Shown here piece by piece: positions 1-8,247 of a stretch of 64,000 nucleotides of DNA. How positions within the stretch are numbered: the stretch's first letter is position 1; the number at the start of each line of letters is the position of its first letter. This DNA is from Candidatus Zixiibacteriota bacterium (GTDB taxonomy: Bacteria; Zixibacteria; MSB-5A5; GN15; FEB-12). The DNA lies in NCBI GenBank assembly GCA_040753875.1, contig JBFMDV010000036.1, positions 52,283 through 116,282 on the forward strand, in the 5' to 3' direction. The notes beneath the pieces were generated by a model, which searched no databases, was not told the origin of the DNA, and saw nothing but the letters and a program-made list of their open reading frames with translations. A program made the position numbers and the translations under genes.

Positions 1-6
1 CCAAAC

Positions 7-32
7 AAAAAAACAGGCGCCGAGGGCGCCTG
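7..32 (-). terminator. Rho-independent terminator of mreB
   Basis: A perfect 8-bp stem (CAGGCGCC at 14-21, GGCGCCTG at 25-32) with a 3-nt loop is followed on the minus strand by seven T (7-13). It lies 26 nt past the mreB stop codon, so it should end the mreB transcript. Confidence 0.9.
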
Positions 33-57
33 CGTTACATTCGATTGATAGTTCTTG

Positions 58-1125
58 TCAGTCCTTGCGGCTCTTCTCGAGTACCTTCGAGTACTTCTCG
101 AAATTCTCGAGCACCTTGCCCGTGCCGCGTACCACGCAGGTCAGCGGGTCCTCGGCGACATTCACCGGGAGGTTCGTCTCCTGCCGGAGTCGCTTATCGA
201 GATTGCGAAGAAGCGCGCCGCCGCCGGTCAGGATAATGCCGCGCTCCAGAATGTCTGAGGCTAGTTCTGGAGGGGTCTGCTCAAGGGTCTGGCGTACTGC
301 CTCGACCACGATATTGATCGTCTCTTCCAGCGCCTCGCGTATCTGCACCGAGGAAATTTTGAGATTCTTGGGGACACCCGCCACCAGATCGCGGCCACGG
401 ACTTCCATGGAGAGCTCTTTCTCCATCGGGAATGCCGAGCCGATTTTGATCTTGATATCCTCGGCGGTCAGTTCGCCGATCAGCAGGTTGTAATTCTTCT
501 TGAGATAGTTGATGATGGCATCGTTGAACTCATCACCGGCCACGCGGATAGAGGTATCGTTGACAATCCCGTTAAGCGCAATCACCGCGATCTCCGAGGT
601 ACCGCCGCCGATATCGATCACCATTATGCCGGTGGGCTGGTCAACCGGAAGTCCCACACCAATTGCAGCCGCCATCGGCTCGGAGAGCAGATACACCTCG
701 CGGGCGCCGGCATTCTCGGCCGAGTCGCGCACCGCGCGTTTCTCCACCTCGGTTATCCCTGATGGCACCGAGATAACCACGCGGGGTTTCATCAGGTACC
801 GGTGTTTGACCACCCGGCGGAGAAAATCCGCAATCAGTTTTTCGGAGATTTCAAAATCGGCGATCACGCCGTCTTTGAGCGGACGGACGGCTTCGATTCC
901 GCCCGGCGTGCGCCCCATCATTTCCTTGGCTGCCGAGCCGATCGCCAGCACCTTGCCGGAGCTTTTTTCGACCGCGACTACCGATGGTTCATTGAGTACG
1001 ATCCCCTGGTTGCGCACATACACGAGGGTATTGGCTGTCCCGAGGTCAATCCCGATGTCATTAGACAGAACGTCGAAAAATCCCACGCGCTTTTCCTGTT
1101 CAGGTTGTGTCAATACCGCCGGCAT
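58..1125 (-). CDS. mreB: Rod shape-determining protein MreB
   Basis: MreB is the bacterial actin homologue that polymerises under the inner membrane and guides the elongation machinery of the cell wall. The protein (355 aa) shows the actin-type nucleotide-binding motifs in order: [14 protein letters not shown] near residue 25, [12 protein letters not shown] near 170 and [12 protein letters not shown] near 300. Family members usually start just before GFFD; a GTG at 1086 with AGGA upstream would give that shorter form, so the first 13 residues of the ATG form may not be translated. It is followed by a clear terminator, and no mreC or mreD lies within view, so those would be beyond the left edge or elsewhere. 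Function is certain; only the start is open. Confidence 0.96.
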   Translation of the reverse strand: MPAVLTQPEQEKRVGFFDVLSNDIGIDLGTANTLVYVRNQGIVLNEPSVVAVEKSSGKVLAIGSAAKEMMGRTPGGIEAVRPLKDGVIADFEISEKLIADFLRRVVKHRYLMKPRVVISVPSGITEVEKRAVRDSAENAGAREVYLLSEPMAAAIGVGLPVDQPTGIMVIDIGGGTSEIAVIALNGIVNDTSIRVAGDEFNDAIINYLKKNYNLLIGELTAEDIKIKIGSAFPMEKELSMEVRGRDLVAGVPKNLKISSVQIREALEETINIVVEAVRQTLEQTPPELASDILERGIILTGGGALLRNLDKRLRQETNLPVNVAEDPLTCVVRGTGKVLENFEKYSKVLEKSRKD

Positions 1126-1262
1126 ACTTCTTTGTTTCGGCGGTTTTAGGGGAGTAGTTTAGGGGGTAATGGGAACAGGGGCAACGAAAAACTGACCGGA
1201 CCGGCCCCTTTTTGGCAAGCTTCGGCACAAAGTTCATGCGAGGTAACCCACCGGCGAATCGC

Positions 1263-1291
1263 AAAAAAAACGGGGCCCGCTTTCGGGCCCC
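1263..1291 (-). terminator. Rho-independent terminator after the ArsR unit
   Basis: On the minus strand an 8-bp perfect stem (1272-1279 paired with 1284-1291, GGGGCCCG/CGGGCCCC, 4-nt loop) runs into eight T (1263-1270). It sits 24 nt after the TAA of the small ORF at 1316-1390, so it closes the arsR-small ORF transcript. Confidence 0.9.
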
Positions 1292-1315
1292 AGGTGTTTG
1301 AATCTCTCAAGCCTT

Positions 1316-1390
1316 TTAACGTCCTGCCTGGGACGAACATTGCGAGCCGGAGCAGCAGTGGGCTACCCGGGGAATCTGATACCGGATCAT
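1316..1390 (-). CDS. 24-residue Cys-containing peptide coupled to ArsR regulator
   Basis: This ORF reads ATG...TAA and encodes 24 residues with a CC pair and a third Cys (HCCSGSQC). Its ATG overlaps the stop codon of the upstream arsR gene in an ATGA, and a strong ribosome-binding site (GAGGAGG) precedes it within the arsR 3' end. It ends 24 nt before a canonical terminator. Coupling, SD and terminator placement argue that it is translated. I do not recognise the peptide. By context it could bind a thiophilic metal or metalloid or act as a small partner of the regulator; that is inference. It is too short to be judged by composition alone. Confidence 0.5.
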   Translation of the reverse strand: MIRYQIPRVAHCCSGSQCSSQAGR

Positions 1391-1794
1391 GATTGACCTC
1401 CTCTCGTCTTGACAGGTTCAGCTTTGCTTGTCTTATCTGCAGTGCGTCTCGACGCGTTTTGTTTTGTCTTCCTGCCTGATTCCGTCAGGTGGATCGGGAC
1501 TTTGACACAACAGCAGGGGAAACAGGCCATAAGTTCGACACAGACATCGCTCAGATGTTCGGCGTTCAACTCGTAGCGGACATGCTGCCCCTTGCGGGTT
1601 CGTTTCACCAGCCTGGCCGAAAGAAGCCCCTGCAGGTGACGGGTAATGGTGGGCTGGGAAAGGTCGAAGAAGTCGACGATCTCCCCTACTGTCCGGGGTT
1701 TCGCCTCCAGCATAAGGAGAATCTTGAGGCGGGTATTGTCGGCCATCGCCTTGAAAGCGGCCGGAAGCCGGGTATTGTCGCAGGTCTTTTTCAT
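1387..1794 (-). CDS. ArsR/SmtB-family metalloregulator-like repressor
   Basis: The 135-aa protein has the ArsR-type winged helix: LPAAFKAMADNTRLKILLML at residues 10-29, then the recognition region around LSQPTITRHLQGLLSARLVKR. Members of this family repress their own operon and let go of DNA when they bind metal or metalloid ions. A Cys-rich run (CFPCCC) follows the wing near residues 90-95, a likely thiolate ligand set. The tail after it is Lys/Arg/Thr-rich. No metal transporter or arsenate reductase is beside it, although an ArsC-like protein lies at 15.6 kb. The start has little Shine-Dalgarno signal. The stop overlaps a small Cys-containing ORF. The inducing ion cannot be told from sequence. 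Confidence 0.85.
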   Translation of the reverse strand: MKKTCDNTRLPAAFKAMADNTRLKILLMLEAKPRTVGEIVDFFDLSQPTITRHLQGLLSARLVKRTRKGQHVRYELNAEHLSDVCVELMACFPCCCVKVPIHLTESGRKTKQNASRRTADKTSKAEPVKTRGGQS

Positions 1795-1806
1795 ACGTTC
1801 ATAAAC

Positions 1807-1848
1807 ATATACGCATATATGTATATATTGGCTTCAGGTTTACGTCAA
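1807..1848 (-). promoter_or_regulatory. Promoter and palindromic operator of the ArsR gene
   Basis: On the minus strand TTGACG (1843-1848) and TATACA (1820-1825) are 17 bp apart, a good sigma-70-type promoter. The -10 box lies inside an AT-rich imperfect palindrome with half-sites ATATAC (1807-1812) and GTATAT (1821-1826), the type of site ArsR/SmtB repressors bind. Autorepression is therefore likely. Confidence 0.65.
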
Positions 1849-1915
1849 GTATTTCCGTTAAAAAAACGGCCCGGGCCGCAACGAGGACCAAGCCGTTGTG
1901 GGATATGCTGTTGTG

Positions 1916-2419
1916 TCAGAAACTGGCCAGCCTGATAATCACCGCCGAACCGTGCATCCGAATCGGGTTTTTATCCGGCCGGAAGTCGAGTCTCCCGTGA
2001 TACTCGCCATTGTAGATGGCCACCGCCCGCTTCATGTGACGGTTAGCAGTAGCTTCGAAAACTATCGAGGCAATGAAAAGCGGAGCACCAACGGCCAACA
2101 TGGTCTGTTCCGTGCTTTCGAATTTGCCGGCTATTGCGGAACCGGTCGCCCATCCCACAAGAAAACCGCCAGGAATTCCCGTGACCAGCGCCCAGGTTTT
2201 CTGGCTCTTGTACGAGCTCATTTCACTGACGGCATCCTGGTTGTCACTCATTTCGTTGCGGAGACCGTTGCCACTGAAACCGACACCTTTGAATTGCAGG
2301 CTGTCGGTGGAGTATTTCCACCCTCCGAAAAATGTCTTCTTCAAATAGATGTGCTTGGCATTGATAGTTGACGTCCCCCCAAGAATTGCGATGAAGATCA
2401 GAAGCAGAACCCGGTACAT
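1916..2419 (-). CDS. Small secreted or membrane protein, unknown function
   Basis: I do not recognise this 167-aa protein. It begins with a typical signal peptide (VLLLIFIAILGGTSTINA, probable cleavage after INA), followed by an Asp/Ser-rich region and then two hydrophobic Gly/Ala-rich segments (about residues 76-95 and 107-125) that could span a membrane or anchor it. The C-terminus is basic and then hydrophobic. An AAGGGG ribosome-binding site lies 7 nt before the ATG. The pattern (signal peptide, charged stretch, small-residue-rich hydrophobic pair) resembles small FCB-group envelope proteins, but I cannot name a family. Likely a single-gene unit. Confidence 0.65.
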   Translation of the reverse strand: MYRVLLLIFIAILGGTSTINAKHIYLKKTFFGGWKYSTDSLQFKGVGFSGNGLRNEMSDNQDAVSEMSSYKSQKTWALVTGIPGGFLVGWATGSAIAGKFESTEQTMLAVGAPLFIASIVFEATANRHMKRAVAIYNGEYHGRLDFRPDKNPIRMHGSAVIIRLASF

Positions 2420-2531
2420 AGTTTCCCCTTACTTGTGTTATATCACTCAGTTTTGAGATGTGTGTCAGTTTCGCGGACAGCGGCCTGGGCCGGAGCAATG
2501 CCCAAGCCCAAGTCGCTGAGAATTTCCGTCC

Positions 2532-4775
2532 CTACTTCTGCGCGTCGACCACGGCGAACGCCGCCATGTCGACAATCTCGTTCACTTCAAGCGTGCGATG
2601 CAGCACGTGGACCGGCTTGGAAAGGCCCATGAGAATCGGCCCTATCGCGGTCAGTCCACCCACTCGCTGCGAGAGTTTGTACGCGATGTTGGCGGCATCC
2701 AGATTCGGGAACACGAACACGTTGGCCGGTTCTTTCAGCCGTGAAAACGGGAAATGCCGTTCCATATATTCCGGCATGACGGCCGTGTCGGCCTGCATTT
2801 CACCATCGACAATGAGCTCCGGGGCCCGCTCGTGGATGATCTCAGTTGCCCGCGCCACTTTGGCCGACTCCGGATAGGGCGCCGAACCAAAGTTCGAGAA
2901 CGACAGCATGGCAATCCGTGGTTCGATATTGAACCGCTTGGCCACTTTGGAGGACAGGATGGCGATCTCGGCGAGGTCCTCGGCAGTGGGATTGATGTTC
3001 ACAGTCGTATCGGCGAACATGTAGACTCTGTCTTTCTGAATCATGGCGAACAGCCCGGACACCCGCTTCACTCCCTGGGCCAGTTCAACAATCTGCAAAG
3101 CGGGCCGAATGGTCGTTGGATATTCGGACGTGACGCCCGAAAGGACAGCATCGCAGTCCCCCATTTCGAGCATCATGATGCCGAAATAGGTGCGGTCTTC
3201 CATCATGAATTTCGCCTTGTCGCGCGTGATCCCTTTGCGGCGGCGCTTTTCATAGAATCGTTCGGCATACAAGTCGCGCTTGTCGGAGGTGGCCGGGTTA
3301 ATCACCTTGATGCCGTTCAACTCGACGTCGCTCTGCATGGCGACCGTTTTGATCTCTTCCGGATCTCCAAGCACGATCGGCATGGCGATCCCTTCGGACT
3401 TAATGATATGCGCGGCGCGGAGGATGCGGCGAGAGTTCCCCTCTGGGAACACGATCCGTTTCGGGCTTTTCTTGGCCTTCTCGTGGATCGCACTCATGAT
3501 GACCCGCCCCTTGCCGATTCGCTGGGACAGTATCTTACGGTACTGCTCAATATCCACCGGCTTCCGTGCCACACCGGTCTTCATGGCCGCTTCGGCCACC
3601 GCCGAGGCTTCCCACACCAGGATGCGGCTGTCGAACGGCTTGGGAATAATATACTCGCGACCGAATTTGAAGTGGTCCACGCCATAGGCGCGCGCCACTT
3701 CTTCCGGAACATCTTCTTTCGCAAGCCGGGCCAGAGCATGGACAGCTGCAACTTTCATCTCCTCGTTGATGGCCGTGGCGTGCACATCGAGCGCCCCCCG
3801 GAAAATAAACGGGAACCCGAGCACGTTGTTCACCTGGTTGGGATAGTCCGAGCGACCGGTCGCCATTATCAGATCCTTGCGGGCATCGCAGGCGTCCGGA
3901 TAGGTAATCTCCGGATCAGGATTCGCCATGGCGAAAATGATCGGCTCGCGCGCCATCGAGCGGACCATTTCCTTGGTGACGGTGTCCTTGACGGAAACGC
4001 CGACAAACACATCGGCTTCTTTCATGGCATCGGCGAGTGAGCGGCGATCCGATTTGCGAACAAACTCCTGCTTGTACTTGTTGAACTGCTCGCGTCCTTC
4101 GTACATGACGCCTTTCGAATCCACCATGAGCAGATTCTCGTGACGCACGCCGAGGCGGCAGTACAATTTCGCGCAGGCGATTCCGGCTGCGCCGGCACCG
4201 GAAAACACCACCCGGACCTGGGAGATGTCCTTATTGACCAGTTCCAGTGCGTTCAGTAGAGCTGCCGCCGAAATAATCGCCGTTCCATGCTGGTCATCGT
4301 GGAACACCGGGATTTTCATCGTGGCTTTGAGTGTCTCTTCGATATAGAAGCACTCCGGCCCCTTGATATCTTCGAGGTTGATGCCGCCGAAGGTCGGCTC
4401 CAGAAGCTGGCAGGCGCGAATGATTTCGTCGGCGTCGTGCGTGTCCAGTTCGATATCGAACACATCGATATCCGCAAACCGTTTGAACAGAACTCCCTTG
4501 CCTTCCATAACCGGCTTGCCGGCGGCGGCACCGATATCCCCCAAACCGAGCACGGCAGTGCCGTTGGAGACTACCGCCACCAGATTCCCTTTGGCGGTGT
4601 ATTTGTAGACGTCATCCGGATTGTTGTGAATCTCCAGACATGGCTGGGCCACGCCCGGAGTATAAGCGAGCGAGAGGTCAAGCTGGGTAGTGCATGGTTT
4701 GGTCGGGTTGACCTCGACCTTCCCCGGTTTACCGAGACTATGGTAATCCAACGCCTGTTGTTTTGTGATTAGCAT
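2532..4775 (-). CDS. maeB: NADP-dependent malic enzyme with C-terminal phosphotransacetylase-like domain
   Basis: Malic enzyme decarboxylates malate oxidatively to pyruvate. This 747-aa protein has the large-form architecture: malic enzyme N-terminal domain ([12 protein letters not shown] near residue 35; [13 protein letters not shown] near 87; HDDQHGTAI near 160), a Rossmann NAD(P) domain ([16 protein letters not shown] near 190), and from about residue 430 a phosphate acetyl/butyryltransferase-like domain ([16 protein letters not shown]). In MaeB enzymes that C-terminal domain is generally not catalytic and responds to acetyl-CoA. Length and motif order match the family. AGGAG lies 6 nt before the ATG. 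It appears monocistronic. Confidence 0.96.
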   Translation of the reverse strand: MLITKQQALDYHSLGKPGKVEVNPTKPCTTQLDLSLAYTPGVAQPCLEIHNNPDDVYKYTAKGNLVAVVSNGTAVLGLGDIGAAAGKPVMEGKGVLFKRFADIDVFDIELDTHDADEIIRACQLLEPTFGGINLEDIKGPECFYIEETLKATMKIPVFHDDQHGTAIISAAALLNALELVNKDISQVRVVFSGAGAAGIACAKLYCRLGVRHENLLMVDSKGVMYEGREQFNKYKQEFVRKSDRRSLADAMKEADVFVGVSVKDTVTKEMVRSMAREPIIFAMANPDPEITYPDACDARKDLIMATGRSDYPNQVNNVLGFPFIFRGALDVHATAINEEMKVAAVHALARLAKEDVPEEVARAYGVDHFKFGREYIIPKPFDSRILVWEASAVAEAAMKTGVARKPVDIEQYRKILSQRIGKGRVIMSAIHEKAKKSPKRIVFPEGNSRRILRAAHIIKSEGIAMPIVLGDPEEIKTVAMQSDVELNGIKVINPATSDKRDLYAERFYEKRRRKGITRDKAKFMMEDRTYFGIMMLEMGDCDAVLSGVTSEYPTTIRPALQIVELAQGVKRVSGLFAMIQKDRVYMFADTTVNINPTAEDLAEIAILSSKVAKRFNIEPRIAMLSFSNFGSAPYPESAKVARATEIIHERAPELIVDGEMQADTAVMPEYMERHFPFSRLKEPANVFVFPNLDAANIAYKLSQRVGGLTAIGPILMGLSKPVHVLHRTLEVNEIVDMAAFAVVDAQK

Positions 4776-4994
4776 GGAAAACTCCTATGATCCATCGGAC
4801 CAGCGCCAGAACTCCGGTGAGTAGTCTTAGCGAATCTGGCTGAACCGATGGCGTCGCGTGTTACATTTTTCACAAGCGCAATATAGGTACGTTGCACGAA
4901 AGCCGTCAAGGTCTTTGACGGCTCGCTTGAAGCCCTGTGGCATATCAGGATAGTGTATGTTTCCGTTGAACTTACAGAAAAATGTACCTTTGAC

Positions 4995-5023
4995 TTGACA
5001 GAATTGTGGAACTTTTGTTAATT
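4995..5023 (+). promoter_or_regulatory. Possible promoter of the DUF3800 gene
   Basis: A perfect -35 TTGACA (4995-5000) is followed after 17 bp by a weak -10 TTAATT (5018-5023). It points at the DUF3800 remnant. The -10 is poor, so this is tentative. Confidence 0.35.
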
Positions 5024-5047
5024 GAAACCGATAATAATATTTAGAAC

Positions 5048-5881
5048 TTGGAGGGCTGCGTTCGCGCGGTTCGTTGGGCTTACGCCCACCAGGTTCTCTT
5101 TCTTTTTCACTTGAGCGGGGACAGTTTGTATCTCCTGTACGTAGACGAATCCGGCGAGCCAACTAATCAAAACGAGCAATATTTCGTCTTGGGGGCTGTA
5201 GCTGTCTACGAGAACAATGCCTACTTCCTGAGTCAAGCCGTCGATAAGATACAAGAAAAGTGGTTTCCTGCAGCAACCGAGTCAATAGAGTTCCACGCAG
5301 CGAAAATTCACAATCATAGTGATGAACCTTGGAGATCCCTTTCGTTTGAAGCCCGCAAGGAAATTCTGTTAGATTTGTGTTCTGCATTGAACTCAGTAGG
5401 CCCCAGAGGGCTGAGTTTGTTTGGAGTGGCAGTGCACAAACAGTCGTTTCAGGCTGAAAACCCTGTCGAGAAAGCCTTTCACGAAATCTGTGGGCATTTT
5501 GACGAATTTATTGATCAGTCAAATCTTAATTCGGAGAGAGACCATAAGAATCGAGGTCTAATGATCTTGGATTCAGCAAAGTATTAAGGCCACTTAGATA
5601 CGCTTTTGCTTGAATATAGACAGGCCGGCAAAACCAAGTTCGGAAGGGTTAAGAACTTCGCTGATGCCCCGACTTTCGCGAACTCCAAGACAACGAGGTT
5701 GATACAAGTGGCTGACTTGGTATCCTACGCGATCTTCAGACGTTACGAGCGCGCGGACGCTGCCTTGCTTGATCAGTTAATCCCTCGCTTTCAACGAAAG
5801 GGTAAAGTCATTCACGGACTGATGCATCATGTTGCACGGTACAAAACATGTACTTGCCCAGCATGTCTGTCCAGGCAGTAG
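5048..5881 (+). pseudogene. DUF3800 protein interrupted by an in-frame TAA
   Basis: One reading frame carries a DUF3800-type protein in two parts. The N-terminal part has LYLLYVDESGEP, the family's acidic start motif; after a TAA at 5585-5587 the same frame continues with GHLDTLLLEYRQAG and RLIQVADLVSYAIFRRYE, the conserved C-terminal motif, and ends with a CTCPAC tail. No frameshift is needed, so a single base change (or a sequencing error) breaks it. No ATG lies near the expected start; TTG codons at 5048, 5108 or 5126 would have to serve. DUF3800 proteins have an RNase H-like fold and are common in defence and mobile regions. This copy is probably decayed. Confidence 0.75.
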
Positions 5882-5947
5882 ACCAGTGCGAGCATCTTGA
5901 ACTGAATCGCATTTCAGTTGCTCTCCCAGTGCGATCCTGCAATTGAC

Positions 5948-6763
5948 ATGCAGATTCTCTGGCTGATTCCTCTAGGATTCGTGGTGGGCGCTTATGGCAC
6001 GCTGATCGGCGCCGGCGGCGGGTTTGTGCTGGTGCCGTTGCTTCTCCTGCTATATCCACACCAGAGTCCGGAGACCATAACCGCGATTTCTTTGGCTGTC
6101 GTCTTCTTCAACGCCTTCTCCGGCAGTGCGGCCTATGCTCGGATGAAGAGGATCGATTATCGCTCCGGTCTGCTTTTCGCCGCCGCCACTATTCCCGGCG
6201 CCGTGCTGGGAGCATTCTCAACGGAGTTGTTTCCTCGGCGTCTCTTCGATGGTGTCCTGGGAGTTGTTCTGGTGGTCATTGCGTTCTACTTATATGTCCG
6301 CCCCTTTGGCAACGGCGGCAAGCATCGCGAACACAAACCCGGTAGGACGATAGGGAATCTGGTCGAGGCCGATGGCACGACTCACGCATACAGTTTCAAT
6401 CCAATCACTGGTGTTGTGCTGAGTCTGTTCGTGGGATTTCTTTCCAGCCTGCTTGGGATCGGCGGGGGGATCATCCACGTACCGGCCCTTGTGCAACTGC
6501 TGGATTTTCCGGTGCATATCGCCACTGCGACTTCGCATTTCATCCTGGCAATCATGGCGTTGGCCGGCTCGGCGGTCCATCTGGCGAACGGGGATCTGCT
6601 TTCGGTCATCAAGCCGACGGCAGCGTTGGCGGTAGGCGTAGTTATTGGCGCGCAGCTTGGCGCGCGACTGTCGAACAGGGTACGGGGGGTCTGGATACTT
6701 CGGGGTCTGGCGATTGCGCTGGGGCTGGTGGGGATCCGCGTGCTGATTCTTGCCTTCTCATGA
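5948..6763 (+). CDS. TSUP (TauE/SafE) family anion permease
   Basis: The 271-aa protein has the two-fold TSUP architecture of about eight membrane helices, each half opening with a glycine-rich motif (GTLIGAGGGFVLVPLLLLL near residue 17 and LGIGGGIIHVPALVQLLDFP near 170). TSUP carriers move sulfite, sulfonates or other small organic anions; the substrate cannot be told from sequence. A hydrophilic loop of about 35 residues (PFGNGGKHREHKPGRTIG...) separates the halves. I chose the ATG at 5948, which begins with the first helix; a TTG at 5918 would add ten polar residues. It stands alone, transcribed toward a repeat-filled gap. Confidence 0.88.
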   Translation: MQILWLIPLGFVVGAYGTLIGAGGGFVLVPLLLLLYPHQSPETITAISLAVVFFNAFSGSAAYARMKRIDYRSGLLFAAATIPGAVLGAFSTELFPRRLFDGVLGVVLVVIAFYLYVRPFGNGGKHREHKPGRTIGNLVEADGTTHAYSFNPITGVVLSLFVGFLSSLLGIGGGIIHVPALVQLLDFPVHIATATSHFILAIMALAGSAVHLANGDLLSVIKPTAALAVGVVIGAQLGARLSNRVRGVWILRGLAIALGLVGIRVLILAFS

Positions 6764-6805
6764 CCGGCGCACTCAAGCGCCATGTAATCGCTGCGAAATA
6801 AGAAT

Positions 6806-6947
6806 CGGTTCGAGCGAAGACGAGAACCGGACCACGGCGCGTCTCGTCTGCGCTCGACGCGACGAAAACAATGGAGCTATACCACCGTCGGTTCGAGCAA
6901 AGACGAGAACCGGCTGACCCGGTGTACTCGTCTCGTCTGCGCTCGAC
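6806..6947. repeat. Two tandem copies of a hairpin-forming intergenic repeat
   Basis: The unit occurs twice in the gap between two convergent genes. Arms CGAGCGAAGACGAGA (6811-6825) and TCTCGTCTGCGCTCG (6842-6856) are complementary with one mismatch; the second copy repeats this at 6894-6908 and 6931-6945. Each left arm also carries CGGTTC...GAACCG. The copies could form strong stems in either transcript and may help end both genes. Confidence 0.75.
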
Positions 6948-6986
6948 CCGCCGAATACGGGGGGACCGTCCTCCCACCCGCGGCGG

Positions 6987-7466
6987 TCAATCGAACTCGT
7001 ATTTCGGATTCGCCGGAGTCTGGTCGGATCCGACGCGGCCTATCACGATGTCTGCGCGGGAGTAGCTCTCCCCTTTCATGGGGGAACCGTGGAGTCGACG
7101 AAGCATGGCAAGCTGCCCAGTGTGGGTGAGAGCATCGGCAATAGGCCCCTGAAAAACCTTCGTCAATTCTCCCCGAATCGGTTTTCCCGACGCTAGAGCA
7201 TCATCGAATCGTTTCAGCGCCGCAAAGAACCGTTCGCATTCGGATTGCCAGTTCTGAGGCGCGGCGGTATTCCATTTCGACTCCCCTTCAAGCAGTGTGA
7301 GCGCCCAATCGAACAGGTCTCCCAAATGCGCCACGATCTGGAGAGGTGTATTGGATGTCAGCCCGGGTTTGAACGAAGCAAATGAATCCGACGCGCCACG
7401 CATTGTCTTGGCGGCCCGGTAGGCCAGCGTGGCTACCGTGTGTCTGAGCAGTTGCAGATCAGTCAT
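6987..7466 (-). CDS. DinB-superfamily-like protein
   Basis: The 159-aa protein looks like a DinB/YfiT-type four-helix bundle: an N-terminal helix with LLRHTVATLAYRAA, a central IVAHLGDLFDWALTLLEG with the first metal-type His, and HTGQLAMLRRLHGSP near residue 120, the typical third-helix His motif of the family. DinB proteins bind a divalent metal through three His and often act as thiol transferases or have unknown roles. I took the ATG at 7466 (MTDLQLL) rather than the upstream one at 7502, which adds a Cys/Pro-rich stretch unlike the family. It is convergent with the permease and separate from the rhomboid gene. Confidence 0.65.
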   Translation of the reverse strand: MTDLQLLRHTVATLAYRAAKTMRGASDSFASFKPGLTSNTPLQIVAHLGDLFDWALTLLEGESKWNTAAPQNWQSECERFFAALKRFDDALASGKPIRGELTKVFQGPIADALTHTGQLAMLRRLHGSPMKGESYSRADIVIGRVGSDQTPANPKYEFD

Positions 7467-7524
7467 GGGACAAAGGTCAGGGTAAGTATGGCAAGATGTC
7501 AATCACATTTGACATTCGTAATTG

Positions 7525-8235
7525 TCACCACTGCATCCTGTAAATCCGCTGGCGGCCGCCGATATTGCCGCCGCCGCGAATCTTGACAAACGCTTTCAGC
7601 ACAAGCCAACCGAATATGAACCCTCCCACATGAGCCAGCCAGGCTACGCCGCCTCCGGAAGAACTACCGATCATGGCCATCACCACCTGGATCGCAAACC
7701 AGATTCCCAGCACCACTTTGGCGGGCAGCGTCACGAATTGGATGAAGAAAAAGACAATCAGGCAGGTTATCTCCGCTCGCGGGTGAAGTACGATGTACGC
7801 CCCCATCACCCCGGCTATCGCCCCTGACGCCCCCACCAGCGGCACCTGCGAAGTTGGATCAAAAGCGCTATAGAGAGCGATGGCCGCGAGTCCGGACAGA
7901 ATATAGAAAAACAGGAATTTGATCGGGCCGAAGTAATCCTCGATGTTGTTGCCGAATATCCACAGAAACAACATGTTGCCGATCAGATGCATCCAGCCAC
8001 CATGCATGAACATCGATGTCAGCGGCGTGAGATACACCGAGGTCGGCACGATATACTCGCCCTGAAGATTCAGAAAGTAATCCGGTGTGTAGCCGTAAGC
8101 GAGCGTGAGCTGCTGAAAACCACGCGCGCCCAGTGATATGGAATACAGAAACACCGCAACGTTTGCAGCCATGATGGCCACGGTCAGAATCGGTTTGCGG
8201 ACCGTGGGGTTGTCGTCGCGAATGGGGAAAAACAT
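7525..8235 (-). CDS. Rhomboid family intramembrane serine protease
   Basis: Rhomboids cut membrane-spanning proteins inside the bilayer with a Ser-His dyad. This 236-aa protein has about six to seven membrane helices and the signatures of an active enzyme: MHLIGNMLFLWIFGNNIED (oxyanion/Asn helix), GASGAIAGVMGAY with the nucleophilic Ser in GxSG, and AHVGGFIFGW with the catalytic His. The C-terminal tail is Gly/Arg-rich and lies in the cytoplasm if topology follows the family. It starts 12 nt after the M23 peptidase gene and is likely cotranscribed with it. The substrate is unknown. Confidence 0.93.
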   Translation of the reverse strand: MFFPIRDDNPTVRKPILTVAIMAANVAVFLYSISLGARGFQQLTLAYGYTPDYFLNLQGEYIVPTSVYLTPLTSMFMHGGWMHLIGNMLFLWIFGNNIEDYFGPIKFLFFYILSGLAAIALYSAFDPTSQVPLVGASGAIAGVMGAYIVLHPRAEITCLIVFFFIQFVTLPAKVVLGIWFAIQVVMAMIGSSSGGGVAWLAHVGGFIFGWLVLKAFVKIRGGGNIGGRQRIYRMQW

Positions 8236-8247
8236 TGTCCCTGCCCC

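Noticed and set aside
1146..1340. 64-codon minus-strand ORF between mreB and the ArsR unit
   Set aside because: Overlaps the terminator at 1263-1291; no ribosome-binding site or motif.
2754..4040. Long plus-strand ORF (428 codons) opposite the malic enzyme gene
   Set aside because: It is the antisense frame of a clearly conserved gene, His/Arg-rich, with no motif or ribosome-binding site; an effect of codon bias.
6806..6913. GGTTCGAG strings that resemble a tRNA T-loop
   Set aside because: The surrounding stems do not form a cloverleaf; they belong to a tandem hairpin repeat.
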